From Microbulbifer rhizosphaerae (GTDB lineage: Bacteria > Pseudomonadota > Gammaproteobacteria > Pseudomonadales > Cellvibrionaceae): a stretch of DNA of 64,000 nt. The stretch's first letter is position 1; each line of letters starts with the position of its first letter. Of this stretch, positions 41,659 through 50,701 are shown in pieces. Location: the NCBI RefSeq assembly GCF_014191725.1, contig NZ_JACHWZ010000018.1, positions 1 to 64,000 on the forward strand. The letters are read 5' to 3'. A model generated the notes under the pieces. It had not been told where the DNA came from, ran no database searches, and saw only the letters and a program-made list of their open reading frames with translations. Position numbers and translations under genes: made by a program.

Positions 41659-42876
41659 TCAGCCAGTCCCCAGCAAGCCATCCGCGCGGAACATACCCTT
41701 GATCCCGCGCACCGCCTGGCGGATACGATTCTGGTTTTCGATCAGGGCGAAACGCACATAGTCGTCTCCGTAGTCACCAAAACCGATACCCGGCGAGACG
41801 CATACCTTGGCATCCGCGAGCAGTTTTTTCGCGAACTCCAGCGATCCCAGTTTGCGGTAGGGCTCCGGAATTTTTGCCCACACATACATGGACGCCTTGG
41901 GCAGCTCGACCATCCAATCCGCCTCGTGCAACCCCTTGACCAGGGCATTGCGGCGCAGACAATACTGCTCGGCAATGTCCCTCACGCACTGCTGATCGCC
42001 CTCCAACGCGGCTATCGCAGCCACTTGCAGTGGCGTAAAGCTGCCGTAATCGTGATAACTCTTGATACGCGCCAGGGCATTGACCAGATCCCGGTTGCCG
42101 ACCATAAACCCGACGCGCCAACCCGCCATGTTGTAGCTTTTCGACAGAGTGAAAAACTCCACCGCCACATCCTTGGCCCCCGGCACCTGCATGATCGAGG
42201 GCGCCTTCCAGCCATCGTAAACGATATCGGCGTAGGCCAGATCGTGCACAACCAGGATGCCGTAGCGCTTAGCCAGGGCCACTACCCGCTCGAAAAAATC
42301 CAACTCGACACACTGGGCGGTGGGATTGGACGGGAAGCCGAGAACCACCATCTTCGGCTTGGGAATGCTCTCACAGATGGCCCGTTCCAGTTCGACAAAG
42401 AAATCGATACCGGGCACCAGCGGCACCGAACGCACCTGGGCGCCGGCGATGACAGCGCCGTAGATGTGAATCGGGTAACTGGGATTGGGTACCAGCACCA
42501 TGTCGCCGTGGTCGAGCACCGCGAGCATCAGGTGTGCCAACCCCTCCTTGGAGCCGATGGTGACCACCGCCTCCTCTTCCGGGTCGATCTCCACCTGGTA
42601 GCGCTGCGCATACCAGTGCGAGATGGCCCTGCGCAATCGGGGTATCCCCCTGGACGTGGAGTAGCCGTGGGTGTCCTCGCGCTGGGCCACATCACACAGC
42701 TTATCGACGATATGCCGGGGCGTAGGGCCATCCGGGTTGCCCATGCTGAAATCAATAATGTCCTCTCCCCGCCGACGGGCAGCCATTTTGAGTTCGGCGG
42801 TGATATTGAAAACGTAGGGAGGGAGTCGGTCGATACGGGAAAACCGGCGCACCGGCGTTTGGGTGTCTATTGTCAT
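41659..42876 (-). CDS. alaC: Alanine transaminase AlaC-type class I aminotransferase
   Basis: 405 residues, PLP-dependent fold type I. The start [20 protein letters not shown] is characteristic of AlaC and its close relatives. The PLP lysine is Lys246 in [14 protein letters not shown], and the cofactor-binding Asp/Tyr lie in [15 protein letters not shown]. It transfers the amino group from glutamate to pyruvate to make alanine. It is a single gene with a small DUF3094 gene upstream on the same strand at 122 bp. Nothing is unusual. Confidence 0.9.
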   Translation of the reverse strand: MTIDTQTPVRRFSRIDRLPPYVFNITAELKMAARRRGEDIIDFSMGNPDGPTPRHIVDKLCDVAQREDTHGYSTSRGIPRLRRAISHWYAQRYQVEIDPEEEAVVTIGSKEGLAHLMLAVLDHGDMVLVPNPSYPIHIYGAVIAGAQVRSVPLVPGIDFFVELERAICESIPKPKMVVLGFPSNPTAQCVELDFFERVVALAKRYGILVVHDLAYADIVYDGWKAPSIMQVPGAKDVAVEFFTLSKSYNMAGWRVGFMVGNRDLVNALARIKSYHDYGSFTPLQVAAIAALEGDQQCVRDIAEQYCLRRNALVKGLHEADWMVELPKASMYVWAKIPEPYRKLGSLEFAKKLLADAKVCVSPGIGFGDYGDDYVRFALIENQNRIRQAVRGIKGMFRADGLLGTG

Positions 42877-42997
42877 GGGTTCCTCGATACACGTTAGCGC
42901 CCGGAACCGTCCGAGCGACGCGGCCGCAGCATGCGGCTGAACCCATATTACGCGAGCGGCGCCCCGTTGCGAACCCTCTCCAGAGACTGTAGTTCTT

Positions 42998-43195
42998 CTA
43001 TACCACGCCCTTGGTGCGCGCGATAAAAATACTGAGCAGCGACAACAGGGTGAGCACGCCGACGATCACCAGCAACAGCAGCAGCGGGCGGAAGGGCTTG
43101 CGTTCCACCTTGTTGACGCCGCTGTGCAGGTATTTGTCGACCTTGGCCTGGTCTTCGTCGGAGAGTTTCTTTTTGGGCTTGTCGGGCATGGGCAT
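42998..43195 (-). CDS. DUF3094 small membrane protein
   Basis: 65 residues. A charged N-terminal half ([21 protein letters not shown], then [10 protein letters not shown]) is followed by one membrane helix ([20 protein letters not shown]) and a short basic tail. This matches DUF3094, a small family seen in Pseudomonas and relatives, of unknown role. It lies upstream of alaC on the same strand, with the terminator of the acyl-CoA dehydrogenase gene before it. Confidence 0.8.
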   Translation of the reverse strand: MPMPDKPKKKLSDEDQAKVDKYLHSGVNKVERKPFRPLLLLLVIVGVLTLLSLLSIFIARTKGVV

Positions 43196-43243
43196 TTGTG
43201 CTCGTTATCGCTATGCAACGAGTGTAGGAGAAACGGCAAGTAC

Positions 43244-43266
43244 AAAAAAGCCCCGCTGTTCGGGGC
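43244..43266 (-). terminator. Intrinsic terminator after the acyl-CoA dehydrogenase gene
   Basis: Read on the minus strand, GCCCCG-AACAG-CGGGGC is followed by six T residues. It lies about 105 bp past the dehydrogenase stop, after a GC-rich repeat, and before the DUF3094 gene. Confidence 0.85.
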
Positions 43267-43284
43267 CTGATCGGCAGATCAAAG

Positions 43285-43368
43285 TGCAGATAGAGGGCGG
43301 GCCTGCGGCCGGCGTGCGGAGCTGGAGCCTTCAGCGAACCAGATAAATAGCTCCGCGGTCCCGGGTTG
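43285..43368. repeat. GC-rich GGAGCTGGAGCTCC repeat, interrupted copy
   Basis: GCGGGCCTGCGGCCGGC and GCGGAGCTGGAGC, then about 20 bases (TTCAGCGAACCAGATAAATA), then GCTCCGCGGTCCCGGG. It matches the uninterrupted copy at 15828-15878 and sits in the same place relative to a stop codon, just past a minus-strand gene. The extra bases enlarge the hairpin loop. Confidence 0.55.
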
Positions 43369-43370
43369 GG

Positions 43371-45158
43371 TCAGAGGAGCTCTTCCTCGATATCCATCAG
43401 GGTGGCGCTGCCGGCCTCGACGCTGGCGGCCAGGGCCCGGGCCTGGGGCAACAGGCGCGCGAAGAAAAAGCGGGCGGTCTTCACCTGAGCACTGTAGAAG
43501 CTGTCCTCCGCAGTTTTCCGCAGCGAGACTGCGGCAGCCCTGGCCCACATATAGGCGTAGGCTACGTAGCCGAACAGGTGCAGGTATTCCACCGAGGCGG
43601 CGCCGGGCGCGTGGGGGTCGTCCTTGGCCGCGGCCAGTATGTTTTCGGTAGTTCCGCGCAGGCGCTGCAGTTCCGCGGCCAAGGGCTGCACGAACTCGGC
43701 CATGTCCTCGCGGTCGATCTCCCCGTCGATAAAAGCCTGGACGTCGGCGGCAAACAGCTCGAAGAAGGCGCCGCCGTTGGCCACCGTCTTGCGACCCACC
43801 AGGTCCAGGGCCTGGATGCCGTTGGTACCCTCGTAGATCTGGGTGATGCGCACATCGCGCACCAGCTGTTCCTGGCCCCACTCGCGGATATAGCCGTGGC
43901 CACCGAACACCTGCTGGCCGAGTACCGTGCACTCCAGGCCCTTGTCGGTAAAGAAGGCCTTGGCCACCGGGGTGAGCAGGGCCACCAGCGCCTCCGCCTT
44001 CCGCTTTTCCTCGCCCTCGCCCTCGCCGAACTTGGCGATATCCAGCCACTGGGCCACGTAGGTGGACAGGGCGCGGCCGCCGCCGATCAGCGCCTTCTGG
44101 GTGAGCAGCATGCGGCGCACGTCCGGGTGCACGACAATGGGGTCGGAGGCCTTGTCCGTCGCCTGCGGGCCCGCCGGCGAGCGGCTCTGGATACGTTCTC
44201 GGGCGTATGCCCGGGCGTTTTGATAGGAACGCTCGGACGCGCCCAGACCCTGGATACCCACCCCCAGGCGCTCGTAGTTCATCATGGTGAACATGGCCGC
44301 GAGCCCCTTGTTCACCTCGCCCACCAGCCAGCCGGTGGCGCCGTCGAAATTCATCGCGCAGGTGGCGGAGGCTTTGATGCCCATCTTGTGTTCGATGGAG
44401 CCGCAGTGCACCGCGTTGCGCTCGCCCAGGCTGCCGTCCTCATTGACCAGCACCTTGGGCACCAGGAACAGGGAGATACCCTTCGGGCCCGCGGGGGCGT
44501 CGGGCAGCTTGGCCAGCACCAGGTGAATGATGTTCTCGGACAGGTCCTGGTCGCCGCCGGTGATAAAGATCTTGCTGCCGGTGATGCGATAGCTGCCATC
44601 TTCCCCCGGTTCGGCCCGGGTGCGGATCATGCCGAGATCGGTGCCGGCGTGGGGCTCGGTCAAATCCATGGCCCCGGCCCAGGTGCCCTCGTACATTTTG
44701 GGCAGGTAGCGCTGCTTGAGTTCCCCGCTGCCGTGGGCGTCGATCGCCAGGCAGGCGCCGGCGGTCAGCACCGGGTAGAGGGCGAAGGAGATATTGGCGG
44801 AATTGATCATCTCCTCCACCTGGGCACCGAGCATTTTGGGCATACCCATACCGCCGTATTCCGGGTTGCCCAGCAGCGCGCCCCAGCCGCCCTCGCAGAA
44901 AGTGGCATAGGCCTCCGGGAAACCTTTCGGGGTGGTCACCACCCCGTCGTTCCAGTGACAGCCTTCTTCATCGCCGCTGCGGTTGATCGGGTCCAGGGTA
45001 TTGGCGGCGAGTTTGGCCATCTCTTCCAGGATCGCATCCGCAGTTTCCCGATCGACGGTTTCCGCCAGCGCCGGCAGGCGGGCCCAAAGTTTTTCTGCGG
45101 CAAATACTTCGTGCAGGAGAAAGTGCATCTCCCGCAGTGGCGCCTTGTATTCAGCCAT
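43371..45158 (-). CDS. Acyl-CoA dehydrogenase, C-terminally extended type
   Basis: 595 residues from the ATG of MAEYKAPLREMHFLL; a few in-frame codons upstream are unlikely. This is the roughly 600-residue branch with the extended N- and C-terminal domains. Motifs include GGWGALLGNPEYGGMGMP, AMDLTEPHAGTDLGMIRT and YRITGSKIFITGGDQDLSENI at the FAD/substrate region. The catalytic glutamate is in QIYEGTNGIQALDLVG. It carries out the first step of fatty acid beta-oxidation for medium or long chains. It stands alone with a REP hairpin upstream and a terminator downstream. Confidence 0.9.
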   Translation of the reverse strand: MAEYKAPLREMHFLLHEVFAAEKLWARLPALAETVDRETADAILEEMAKLAANTLDPINRSGDEEGCHWNDGVVTTPKGFPEAYATFCEGGWGALLGNPEYGGMGMPKMLGAQVEEMINSANISFALYPVLTAGACLAIDAHGSGELKQRYLPKMYEGTWAGAMDLTEPHAGTDLGMIRTRAEPGEDGSYRITGSKIFITGGDQDLSENIIHLVLAKLPDAPAGPKGISLFLVPKVLVNEDGSLGERNAVHCGSIEHKMGIKASATCAMNFDGATGWLVGEVNKGLAAMFTMMNYERLGVGIQGLGASERSYQNARAYARERIQSRSPAGPQATDKASDPIVVHPDVRRMLLTQKALIGGGRALSTYVAQWLDIAKFGEGEGEEKRKAEALVALLTPVAKAFFTDKGLECTVLGQQVFGGHGYIREWGQEQLVRDVRITQIYEGTNGIQALDLVGRKTVANGGAFFELFAADVQAFIDGEIDREDMAEFVQPLAAELQRLRGTTENILAAAKDDPHAPGAASVEYLHLFGYVAYAYMWARAAAVSLRKTAEDSFYSAQVKTARFFFARLLPQARALAASVEAGSATLMDIEEELL

Positions 45159-45258
45159 GCTCCCGGTCCTCATTCACTTGTTTCAAACGGTTGTTTGAAT
45201 CTAGGCGCGAAGTGGGGGATTGTCAACTGTGTTGGAAAATGGTGTTGAGGTTCGACGC

Positions 45259-45287
45259 TGTAGGAGCGGGCCATGCCCGCTCCTACA
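45259..45287. repeat. REP-type palindrome overlapping the bioD stop codon
   Basis: TGTAGGAGCGGG-CCATG-CCCGCTCCTACA pairs perfectly. The complement of CTA at 45283-45285 is the TAG that ends bioD, so, as with the EVE gene, the GTAG foot of the repeat supplies the stop. Confidence 0.85.
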
Positions 45288-45978
45288 GGGAGGTTAGAAG
45301 AGGGCTCAGGTCGAGGTGCCCGGCGGCGTTGCGGTAATCGGCCGCCTCGTCGAACGGCAGTGTGCCCAGCAGCGGTGCGGGCAGCAGCGCCTGTAGAGTA
45401 GCCAGGTTTTCCTCCGGCCGCGCCATGCTTTCACAGACGAAGTTGGCCACCCAGCCCACCAGTTGCAGGCCGTCGCGGCGGATCGCCTCGACCGTCAGTA
45501 ACGCGTGGTTGATGCAGCCCAGTTGCATGCCCACCACCAGGATCACCGGGATATTCAGTTCCCGCGGCAGGTCCGATAGGAAGGCCCGGGGGCCCAGCGG
45601 TGTGCGCCAGCCGCCGGCACCCTCGATCAACACCAGGTCGGCACCCGCGGCCATCACTCCGCGGCAGACACCGGCCAGGCGGGGGATATTGAGCTGCACG
45701 CCCGCTTCATGCGCGGCTATATGGGGCGCTATGGCAGGCTCCAGGGCGATGGGATTGACCTGTTGGTAGGGTAGCTCCAGGGTCATCGCCTCCTGCAGCA
45801 TCAGCGCATCGGCGTTGCGCAGCCCCTCGTGGGTACAGTCGCAGCCGGAGGCCACCGGCTTCACCGCTGCGGTGCCCAATCCCTGCCCGGCCGCGCGGGT
45901 CAGCAGTGCCGCGGTCACGTAGGTTTTTCCCACTTCGGTGTCAGTACCGGCCACAAAGAAGGTGCGGGCCACAGACAT
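45283..45978 (-). CDS. bioD: Dethiobiotin synthase BioD
   Basis: About 231 residues. The P-loop FFVAGTDTEVGKTYVTAAL at the N-terminus binds ATP, PVASGCD holds the conserved metal/phosphate residues and IEGAGGWRTPLGP is the second family motif. It closes the ureido ring of 7,8-diaminopelargonate with CO2 and ATP. Start choice is open: GGAGGG lies too close to the ATG at 45978 but seven bases from a GTG two codons later, which may be the true start. It is separated from bioB-bioF-bioHC by the plus-strand transpeptidase gene, so it is not in that operon, and no BirA-type box was found upstream. Confidence 0.92.
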   Translation of the reverse strand: MSVARTFFVAGTDTEVGKTYVTAALLTRAAGQGLGTAAVKPVASGCDCTHEGLRNADALMLQEAMTLELPYQQVNPIALEPAIAPHIAAHEAGVQLNIPRLAGVCRGVMAAGADLVLIEGAGGWRTPLGPRAFLSDLPRELNIPVILVVGMQLGCINHALLTVEAIRRDGLQLVGWVANFVCESMARPEENLATLQALLPAPLLGTLPFDEAADYRNAAGHLDLSPLLTSL

Positions 45979-46230
45979 TCCCTCCATCAGAATTTTCATC
46001 TTTTTTACTTGACGCCTCTTTCAACGCCGCCTACATGCTGATAAATTACCCACTCAGAGCAAAAAATAACCAATTCCGGCAGGTTTTTTTGTCCGGGGTT
46101 GAGATAATTGCCCGCTACGCCGGCGGCGGGACAGCGCCGGCATAAGATCGCATCACGCCCAACCGGCGGCAGTGCGACCGCAAGGAAGCCTCCGAAGAAC
46201 AGAAAACTATAGCTTTTGCTTCAGAGACCA

Positions 46231-46716
46231 ATGCGATACCTAACTCTTGCCCTGCTGTTGCTGGCACCTGCGCTCGCCTGTGCCGCTGTAAATCCCGTCG
46301 ACCTGGTGGTTGTGTATAAATCCAAAGGCCTAATGCAATTGATCCGCAACGAGCGTGTGGTCAAGAGCTACAAGGTGGTGTTCGGCGAAAACCCCAGGGG
46401 CCACAAGGTCCGCCAGGGGGACGAACGCACGCCCGAAGGCCGCTACACCCTGGACTGGAAAAACCCGAACAGCAGGTTCTACCGCTCGATTCACGTCTCC
46501 TACCCCAACGCCCAGGACCGCGCCCGCGCGGCCAGGCTCGGGGTGAACCCAGGCGGCGATATCATGATCCACGGCATAAAGCCGCAGTGGCAGGGCATGG
46601 AGAAGTACCTGCAGAAAACGAACTGGACCGACGGCTGTATCGCGGTAACCAACCGCGAGATGGACGAGATCTGGGCGATGGTGAAGACGCCGACGCCCAT
46701 TCATATCTATCCCTGA
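46231..46716 (+). CDS. L,D-transpeptidase (YkuD) family protein
   Basis: 161 residues from the ATG at 46231, with a Sec signal to about Ala19. The YkuD domain shows VVFGENPRGHKVRQGDERTP, IMIHGIK (His114) and the catalytic cysteine Cys136 in TDGCIAVTNREMDEIW. Such enzymes form 3-3 cross-links or attach lipoproteins in peptidoglycan. The protein is minimal, without LysM or a peptidoglycan-binding domain. It is inserted between bioD and the rest of the biotin genes on the opposite strand. Confidence 0.92.
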   Translation: MRYLTLALLLLAPALACAAVNPVDLVVVYKSKGLMQLIRNERVVKSYKVVFGENPRGHKVRQGDERTPEGRYTLDWKNPNSRFYRSIHVSYPNAQDRARAARLGVNPGGDIMIHGIKPQWQGMEKYLQKTNWTDGCIAVTNREMDEIWAMVKTPTPIHIYP

Positions 46717-46725
46717 CGTCGAGTC

Positions 46726-48300
46726 TCAGGACTCGCAGGATTGTGCTGTAGGAGCGGCGTCCCTGCCCGCCATCTCCAGGTAGATCACCTCGTAAGTGGC
46801 CGGCAGCCCGGCCGGCGTTCGAAACCGTTCATAGGCCGCCGCCAGACGACGCAACTTCTCCCGGCCCAGCAGGCCGCGCCCGGCATCGCGATTGATATTC
46901 CGGGCCCCGATAACTTTCAGTTCGCGCATCAGCAACCGGGCACTGTCGAAATAGAGCACCCGCTCCTCGCAGTGCAACCGGCAGTCTCCCGCCGCCCGGC
47001 GCCAGTCGTCCTCGGGCAGGAAGCGGTTGACGTGCACACCGCCATCCACATCCGCCCAGCTCGCCTTCAATTCCCGCAGGGTGCCCGGACCGAGGGTGGC
47101 GACCAGACAGCGTCCCCCCGGCGCCAGTATCCGGCGCAGCTCCGCAAACAACTGCGGCAGGCGGTAGCACCACTGCAGCGCCATGCTGGAAAACACCAGA
47201 TCGATACTGCCGTCCGCCAGCGGCAGCTGTTCCGCGTCGGCGGCGATATAGTGATCCGCCGCCGGCCGTTCGCGACGCGCGAACTGCAACATCTCCCCGG
47301 CCAAGTCCAGGGCGATGATCTCCGCCCCCGGAAAACGCCGGCGCAGCAGCCCGCTGCCGTAGCCGGTGCCACTGCCAAGGTCCAGGATACGCCGAGGTGT
47401 CGCGTGATCGCCGACCTCACGCAGCAACTGGCGGCACACGGCGCGCTGAAGATGGGCCGCGTTGTCGTAATTGTGCGCGGCGCGGCCGAAGGATTTGGCT
47501 ACCGCGCTTTTGTCGAAGGGCGGAGGAATATCGCCGTCCGGGGGAGCGAAACCATTATCCGCCCGCACAAAACCCAGAATTTTCTCCGCCACCCGTTCGG
47601 GATTTGAGAGTTGCGGCGCATGGCCACTGCCGGGCAGCAGTTCGGCCTGCGTGCCCAGTCCGCCCAGTCCACGCAGACGCGCCGCCGCGTCGGCGGGCAC
47701 CAGGGCATCGCACTCGCCGAGCAGGTGCAGCGCCGGTAGGGACAGGCCCCGCAATATTTCCCGGTTGTCCCAGCGGCCCAGGCAGTCCAGCGCTTCCCCC
47801 CAGGCGTCGCCAATGGCTTGCGGCGCCCACTGCTTCAGTTGCCTGATCACCCGGCGCATTTCGCCATCGCCGCGGGCCTGCAGGCCGCAGAATTTTTCCC
47901 AGGTTTCCCGGGGCTCGTTTCGCATCGAGCGACAGAACCGGCGGAAGGCGGCGGGGTCCATACCGGGCCAGCTGTCGCCGGCGACAAAGCGACCGTTGGC
48001 GGCGATCGTCAGCAGGGCGCTAATTTTCTCCTGGCCGGGCAGTGCGGCCAGCCGCGCGGCCAGCATCCCGCCCAGGGAATGGCCGACTAACAAGCAGTTG
48101 TGCGGCAGACGCCGATAAAGATTCTGCAGCAGCGTTTCATCGTCGGGCCAGGACTCGCCCGCCGCATCACCGAAACCCGGCAGGTCCAGGCAGGTGATCG
48201 GCAATGCGGTCCTCTCCCGCAGGGCGTCGAGCAGCGGCTGCCAACCGCGGCTGTCACCGCCCCAGCCGTGCACAAGGATCAGTCGCTCTACCGGTTTCAC
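46726..48300 (-). CDS. bioHC: Bifunctional BioH-BioC: pimeloyl-ACP methyl ester esterase and malonyl-ACP methyltransferase
   Basis: 524 residues joining two biotin enzymes. Residues 1-about 248 are the alpha/beta hydrolase BioH with Ser75 (VGHSLGGML), Asp198 (GECDALVP) and His227 (GSGHAPQLS). Residues about 262-510 are the SAM-dependent methyltransferase BioC with ILDLGSGTGYGSG (307-313) and SSMALQWCYRLP. BioC methylates malonyl-ACP to disguise it for fatty acid elongation, and BioH removes the methyl group at the pimeloyl stage, so start and end of the detour sit on one chain. The start overlaps bioF by four bases. The last codons run into a partial REP arm (TGTAGGAGCGGC near 46746). Confidence 0.93.
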   Translation of the reverse strand: MKPVERLILVHGWGGDSRGWQPLLDALRERTALPITCLDLPGFGDAAGESWPDDETLLQNLYRRLPHNCLLVGHSLGGMLAARLAALPGQEKISALLTIAANGRFVAGDSWPGMDPAAFRRFCRSMRNEPRETWEKFCGLQARGDGEMRRVIRQLKQWAPQAIGDAWGEALDCLGRWDNREILRGLSLPALHLLGECDALVPADAAARLRGLGGLGTQAELLPGSGHAPQLSNPERVAEKILGFVRADNGFAPPDGDIPPPFDKSAVAKSFGRAAHNYDNAAHLQRAVCRQLLREVGDHATPRRILDLGSGTGYGSGLLRRRFPGAEIIALDLAGEMLQFARRERPAADHYIAADAEQLPLADGSIDLVFSSMALQWCYRLPQLFAELRRILAPGGRCLVATLGPGTLRELKASWADVDGGVHVNRFLPEDDWRRAAGDCRLHCEERVLYFDSARLLMRELKVIGARNINRDAGRGLLGREKLRRLAAAYERFRTPAGLPATYEVIYLEMAGRDAAPTAQSCES

Positions 48301-49481
48301 TCTGCCACCACTACGGAGTCGGCCAGGGATTCCACCAGTGCCTGCAACAGCGCGTCGATTTCCGCCTCGCTGTGCGCGGCGGAGAGCGTGATACGCAGGC
48401 GCGCGGTGCCCGCCGGCACCGTGGGCGGACGGATGGCCCCCACCAGGAAGCCGCGCTGCTGCAGCCCGGCGGCGAGTGCCATCACCGCTTTCTCTCCGCC
48501 GATAATCAGCGGTTGGATGGCGCTACGGGAATCCGTCAGGGGCAGGTCCAGCGCACCGGCCCGGTCGCGGAAATAGCCGACCAGGTGGGCCAGGTGCTCG
48601 CGCCGCTGCGGTTCCCGCTGCATGATTTCCAGCGCCGCCAGGCAGCCGGCGGCCACCGCGGGGGGCATGCCGGTGGTGTAGATATAGGGGCGCGCGAACT
48701 GGGTGAGATAGTCGATCAGCTCCCGCGAACCGGCGACAAAGGCGCCGGCGTTGCCGGCGGCCTTGCCCAGGGTGCCCATCAGTATCGGCACCTGCTCCGG
48801 GGCCAGGCCGGCGGCCGCGGCGCTGCCGGCGCAGGGAAACCCTTCGCTGCCCATAACGCCGAAACCGTGGGCCTCGTCCACCATCAGCCAGGCGCCGTGC
48901 GCGCCACAGAGGCGGGCGATATCCGCCAGCGGCGCGCAGTCGCCGTCCATGCTGTAGACACCGTCCACCGCCACCAGGATATTGCCGTCCGCGCGGCTCA
49001 ACTGCCGCTCCAGGGATTCCATATCGCTGTGGGCAAAGCGCAGGCTGCGCGCACCGCTGAGCTGCGCGCCGTCGATCAACGAGGCGTGGTTGAGTTTGTC
49101 CTGGATCACCGTATCACCGCGGCCCACCAGCGCACACACCGCGCCGATATTGGCCATATAGCCACTGGAGAACACCAGCGCGGCCTCGCGCCCGGTGAGT
49201 TCGGCGATCTTGTCCTGCAATTGTTCGTGGATCTGCAGGTGTCCGTTGACCAGATGGGAGGCGGTGGCGCCGGCACCCAGCCCGGCGCCCCGCTGCTGCG
49301 CGGCGATCACTTGCGGATGGGTGGCCAGGCCCAGGTAGTCGTTACTGCTGAAGGCGACCAGTTCCCCGCCATCCACCTGCGCCCGCGGCCCGGGCGCGGC
49401 GGCCAGGGTTTTCACCTCCCGGTACAAGCCGAGCTCGCGCCGCCGGGCGAGCCGCTGGTGCAGAGTCTCCCGGAAGGTCAT
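48297..49481 (-). CDS. bioF: 8-amino-7-oxononanoate synthase BioF
   Basis: 394 residues, PLP enzyme of the alpha-oxoamine synthase family. It joins pimeloyl-ACP and alanine to 8-amino-7-oxononanoate. Motifs are [46 protein letters not shown] and the PLP lysine in [17 protein letters not shown]. It overlaps bioB upstream by four bases (ATGA) and bioHC downstream by four bases, the mark of a tightly coupled operon. Confidence 0.95.
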   Translation of the reverse strand: MTFRETLHQRLARRRELGLYREVKTLAAAPGPRAQVDGGELVAFSSNDYLGLATHPQVIAAQQRGAGLGAGATASHLVNGHLQIHEQLQDKIAELTGREAALVFSSGYMANIGAVCALVGRGDTVIQDKLNHASLIDGAQLSGARSLRFAHSDMESLERQLSRADGNILVAVDGVYSMDGDCAPLADIARLCGAHGAWLMVDEAHGFGVMGSEGFPCAGSAAAAGLAPEQVPILMGTLGKAAGNAGAFVAGSRELIDYLTQFARPYIYTTGMPPAVAAGCLAALEIMQREPQRREHLAHLVGYFRDRAGALDLPLTDSRSAIQPLIIGGEKAVMALAAGLQQRGFLVGAIRPPTVPAGTARLRITLSAAHSEAEIDALLQALVESLADSVVVAE

Positions 49482-50545
49482 TTCACCGCGTTGTAGAAGT
49501 AAGGGTCTTGTTGTTGCTCGGCGATGCGCCCGGACAACTCCGCTTCCGCCTCCGCCTCATCGGCGTGCTGGTGGTATTCCTCCGGCTGGATACCCAGGCG
49601 GTTGAACAGTTGCATATCCCGGTTGGTTTCCGGGTTGGGCGTGGTAAGCAGCTTCTCGCCGTAGAAAATGGAGTTGGCCCCGGCCAGGAAAGCCAGCGCC
49701 TGCATTTCATCGCTCATATGTTCGCGGCCGGCGGACAGGCGCACGTGGGATTTGGGCATCACAATCCGCGCCACGGCGATGCAGCGGATAAATTCGAAGG
49801 GGTCCAGGTCGCGCTCGTCTTCCAGCGGTGTGCCGGCCACCTTCACCAGCATATTGATCGGCACGGACTCCGGGTGCTCCGGCAGGTTGGCCAGTTGCAC
49901 CAGCAGCCCGGCGCGGTCCTGCTCGCCCTCGCCCATGCCGATAATACCGCCGGCGCAGACCTTCATGCCCGCGGTGCGCACGCGGTCCAGGGTTTCCAGC
50001 CGGTCCTGGTAAGTGCGTGTGGTGATAATCTCGCCGTAGTACTCCGGCGAGGTGTCCAGGTTGTGGTTGTAATAGTCAAGGCCGGCATCCGCCAGTTCCT
50101 TCGCCTGTTCGTCGTTGAGCATACCCAGGGTCATGCAGGTCTCCAGCCCCAGGGCCTTCACCCCGCGCACCATTTCGGTCACATAGGGCATGTCCTTCTT
50201 TTTCGGCGAGCGCCAGGCGGCGCCCATGCAGAATCGGGTGGCGCCGCCGGCTTTGGCTGCGCGGGCTTCTTCCAGCACCTTTTCCACCTTCATCAGCTTT
50301 TCCCGCTCCAGGCCGGTGTCGTAACGGGCGCTCTGTGGGCAGTAGGCGCAGTCCTCCGGACAGGCGCCGGTCTTGATGGAGCAGAGGGTGCTCACCTGTA
50401 CCCGGTTGGCATCGAAGTGTGTCCGATGCACCTGCTGGGCGGTGAACAGCAGATCGTTGAACGGCATGGCGAACAGGTCCAGTACCTGCTGGCGGGTCCA
50501 ATCGTGGCGTATGGCGGCGGTGGGCATTTGCCGGTTGGCGGTCAC
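49478..50545 (-). CDS. bioB: Biotin synthase BioB
   Basis: About 355 residues from the GTG at 50545, chosen because GGGGAG lies nine bases upstream; an ATG at 50527 has no ribosome site. A longer frame begins inside the REP hairpin and is improbable. The radical-SAM cluster motif is [15 protein letters not shown], with the second [2Fe-2S] site residues in [11 protein letters not shown] and the conserved Arg in HVRLSAGRE. It inserts sulfur into dethiobiotin. The gene leads bioB-bioF-bioHC. A BirA-type operator at 50669-50701 lies upstream, beyond a REP hairpin. Confidence 0.94.
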   Translation of the reverse strand: MTANRQMPTAAIRHDWTRQQVLDLFAMPFNDLLFTAQQVHRTHFDANRVQVSTLCSIKTGACPEDCAYCPQSARYDTGLEREKLMKVEKVLEEARAAKAGGATRFCMGAAWRSPKKKDMPYVTEMVRGVKALGLETCMTLGMLNDEQAKELADAGLDYYNHNLDTSPEYYGEIITTRTYQDRLETLDRVRTAGMKVCAGGIIGMGEGEQDRAGLLVQLANLPEHPESVPINMLVKVAGTPLEDERDLDPFEFIRCIAVARIVMPKSHVRLSAGREHMSDEMQALAFLAGANSIFYGEKLLTTPNPETNRDMQLFNRLGIQPEEYHQHADEAEAEAELSGRIAEQQQDPYFYNAVK

Positions 50546-50576
50546 GGGCGTAGTCTCCCCGGTTATTGTTTTGACT

Positions 50577-50627
50577 GTAGGAGCGGCGGGGCGGCCAGCG
50601 GCGGATGGCCGCCCCGCCGCTCCTACA
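50577..50627. repeat. REP-type palindrome in the bioB leader
   Basis: TGTAGGAGCGGCGGGGCGGC and GCCGCCCCGCCGCTCCTACA pair almost perfectly around CAGCGGCGGAT. It lies between the candidate BirA operator and the bioB start, so it would be in the 5' leader of the biotin mRNA. Confidence 0.85.
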
Positions 50628-50668
50628 GGGTGCATTTAAAAGTCGCCAGTGTAGCGGTGGACCAACCT

Positions 50669-50701
50669 CTGTCAACCAAAGTGACCATCAATGGTTTACA
50701 A
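50669..50701. promoter_or_regulatory. Candidate BirA (biotin repressor) operator between bioB and comF
   Basis: CTGTCAACC, a 15-base spacer, then GGTTTACAA closely match the known BirA arrangement TTGTAAACC-N(14-16)-GGTTTACAA; the right half is exact and the left has two mismatches. It lies 124 bp upstream of bioB. The right half covers the comF start codon region (ATG at 50691), so repressor binding could also affect comF. Confidence 0.75.

Noticed and set aside
50546-50635. Longer start for BioB inside the palindrome
   Set aside because: The added residues are encoded by a REP hairpin and are Gly/Arg/Ala/Pro-rich; a GTG with GGGGAG at 50545 is better.
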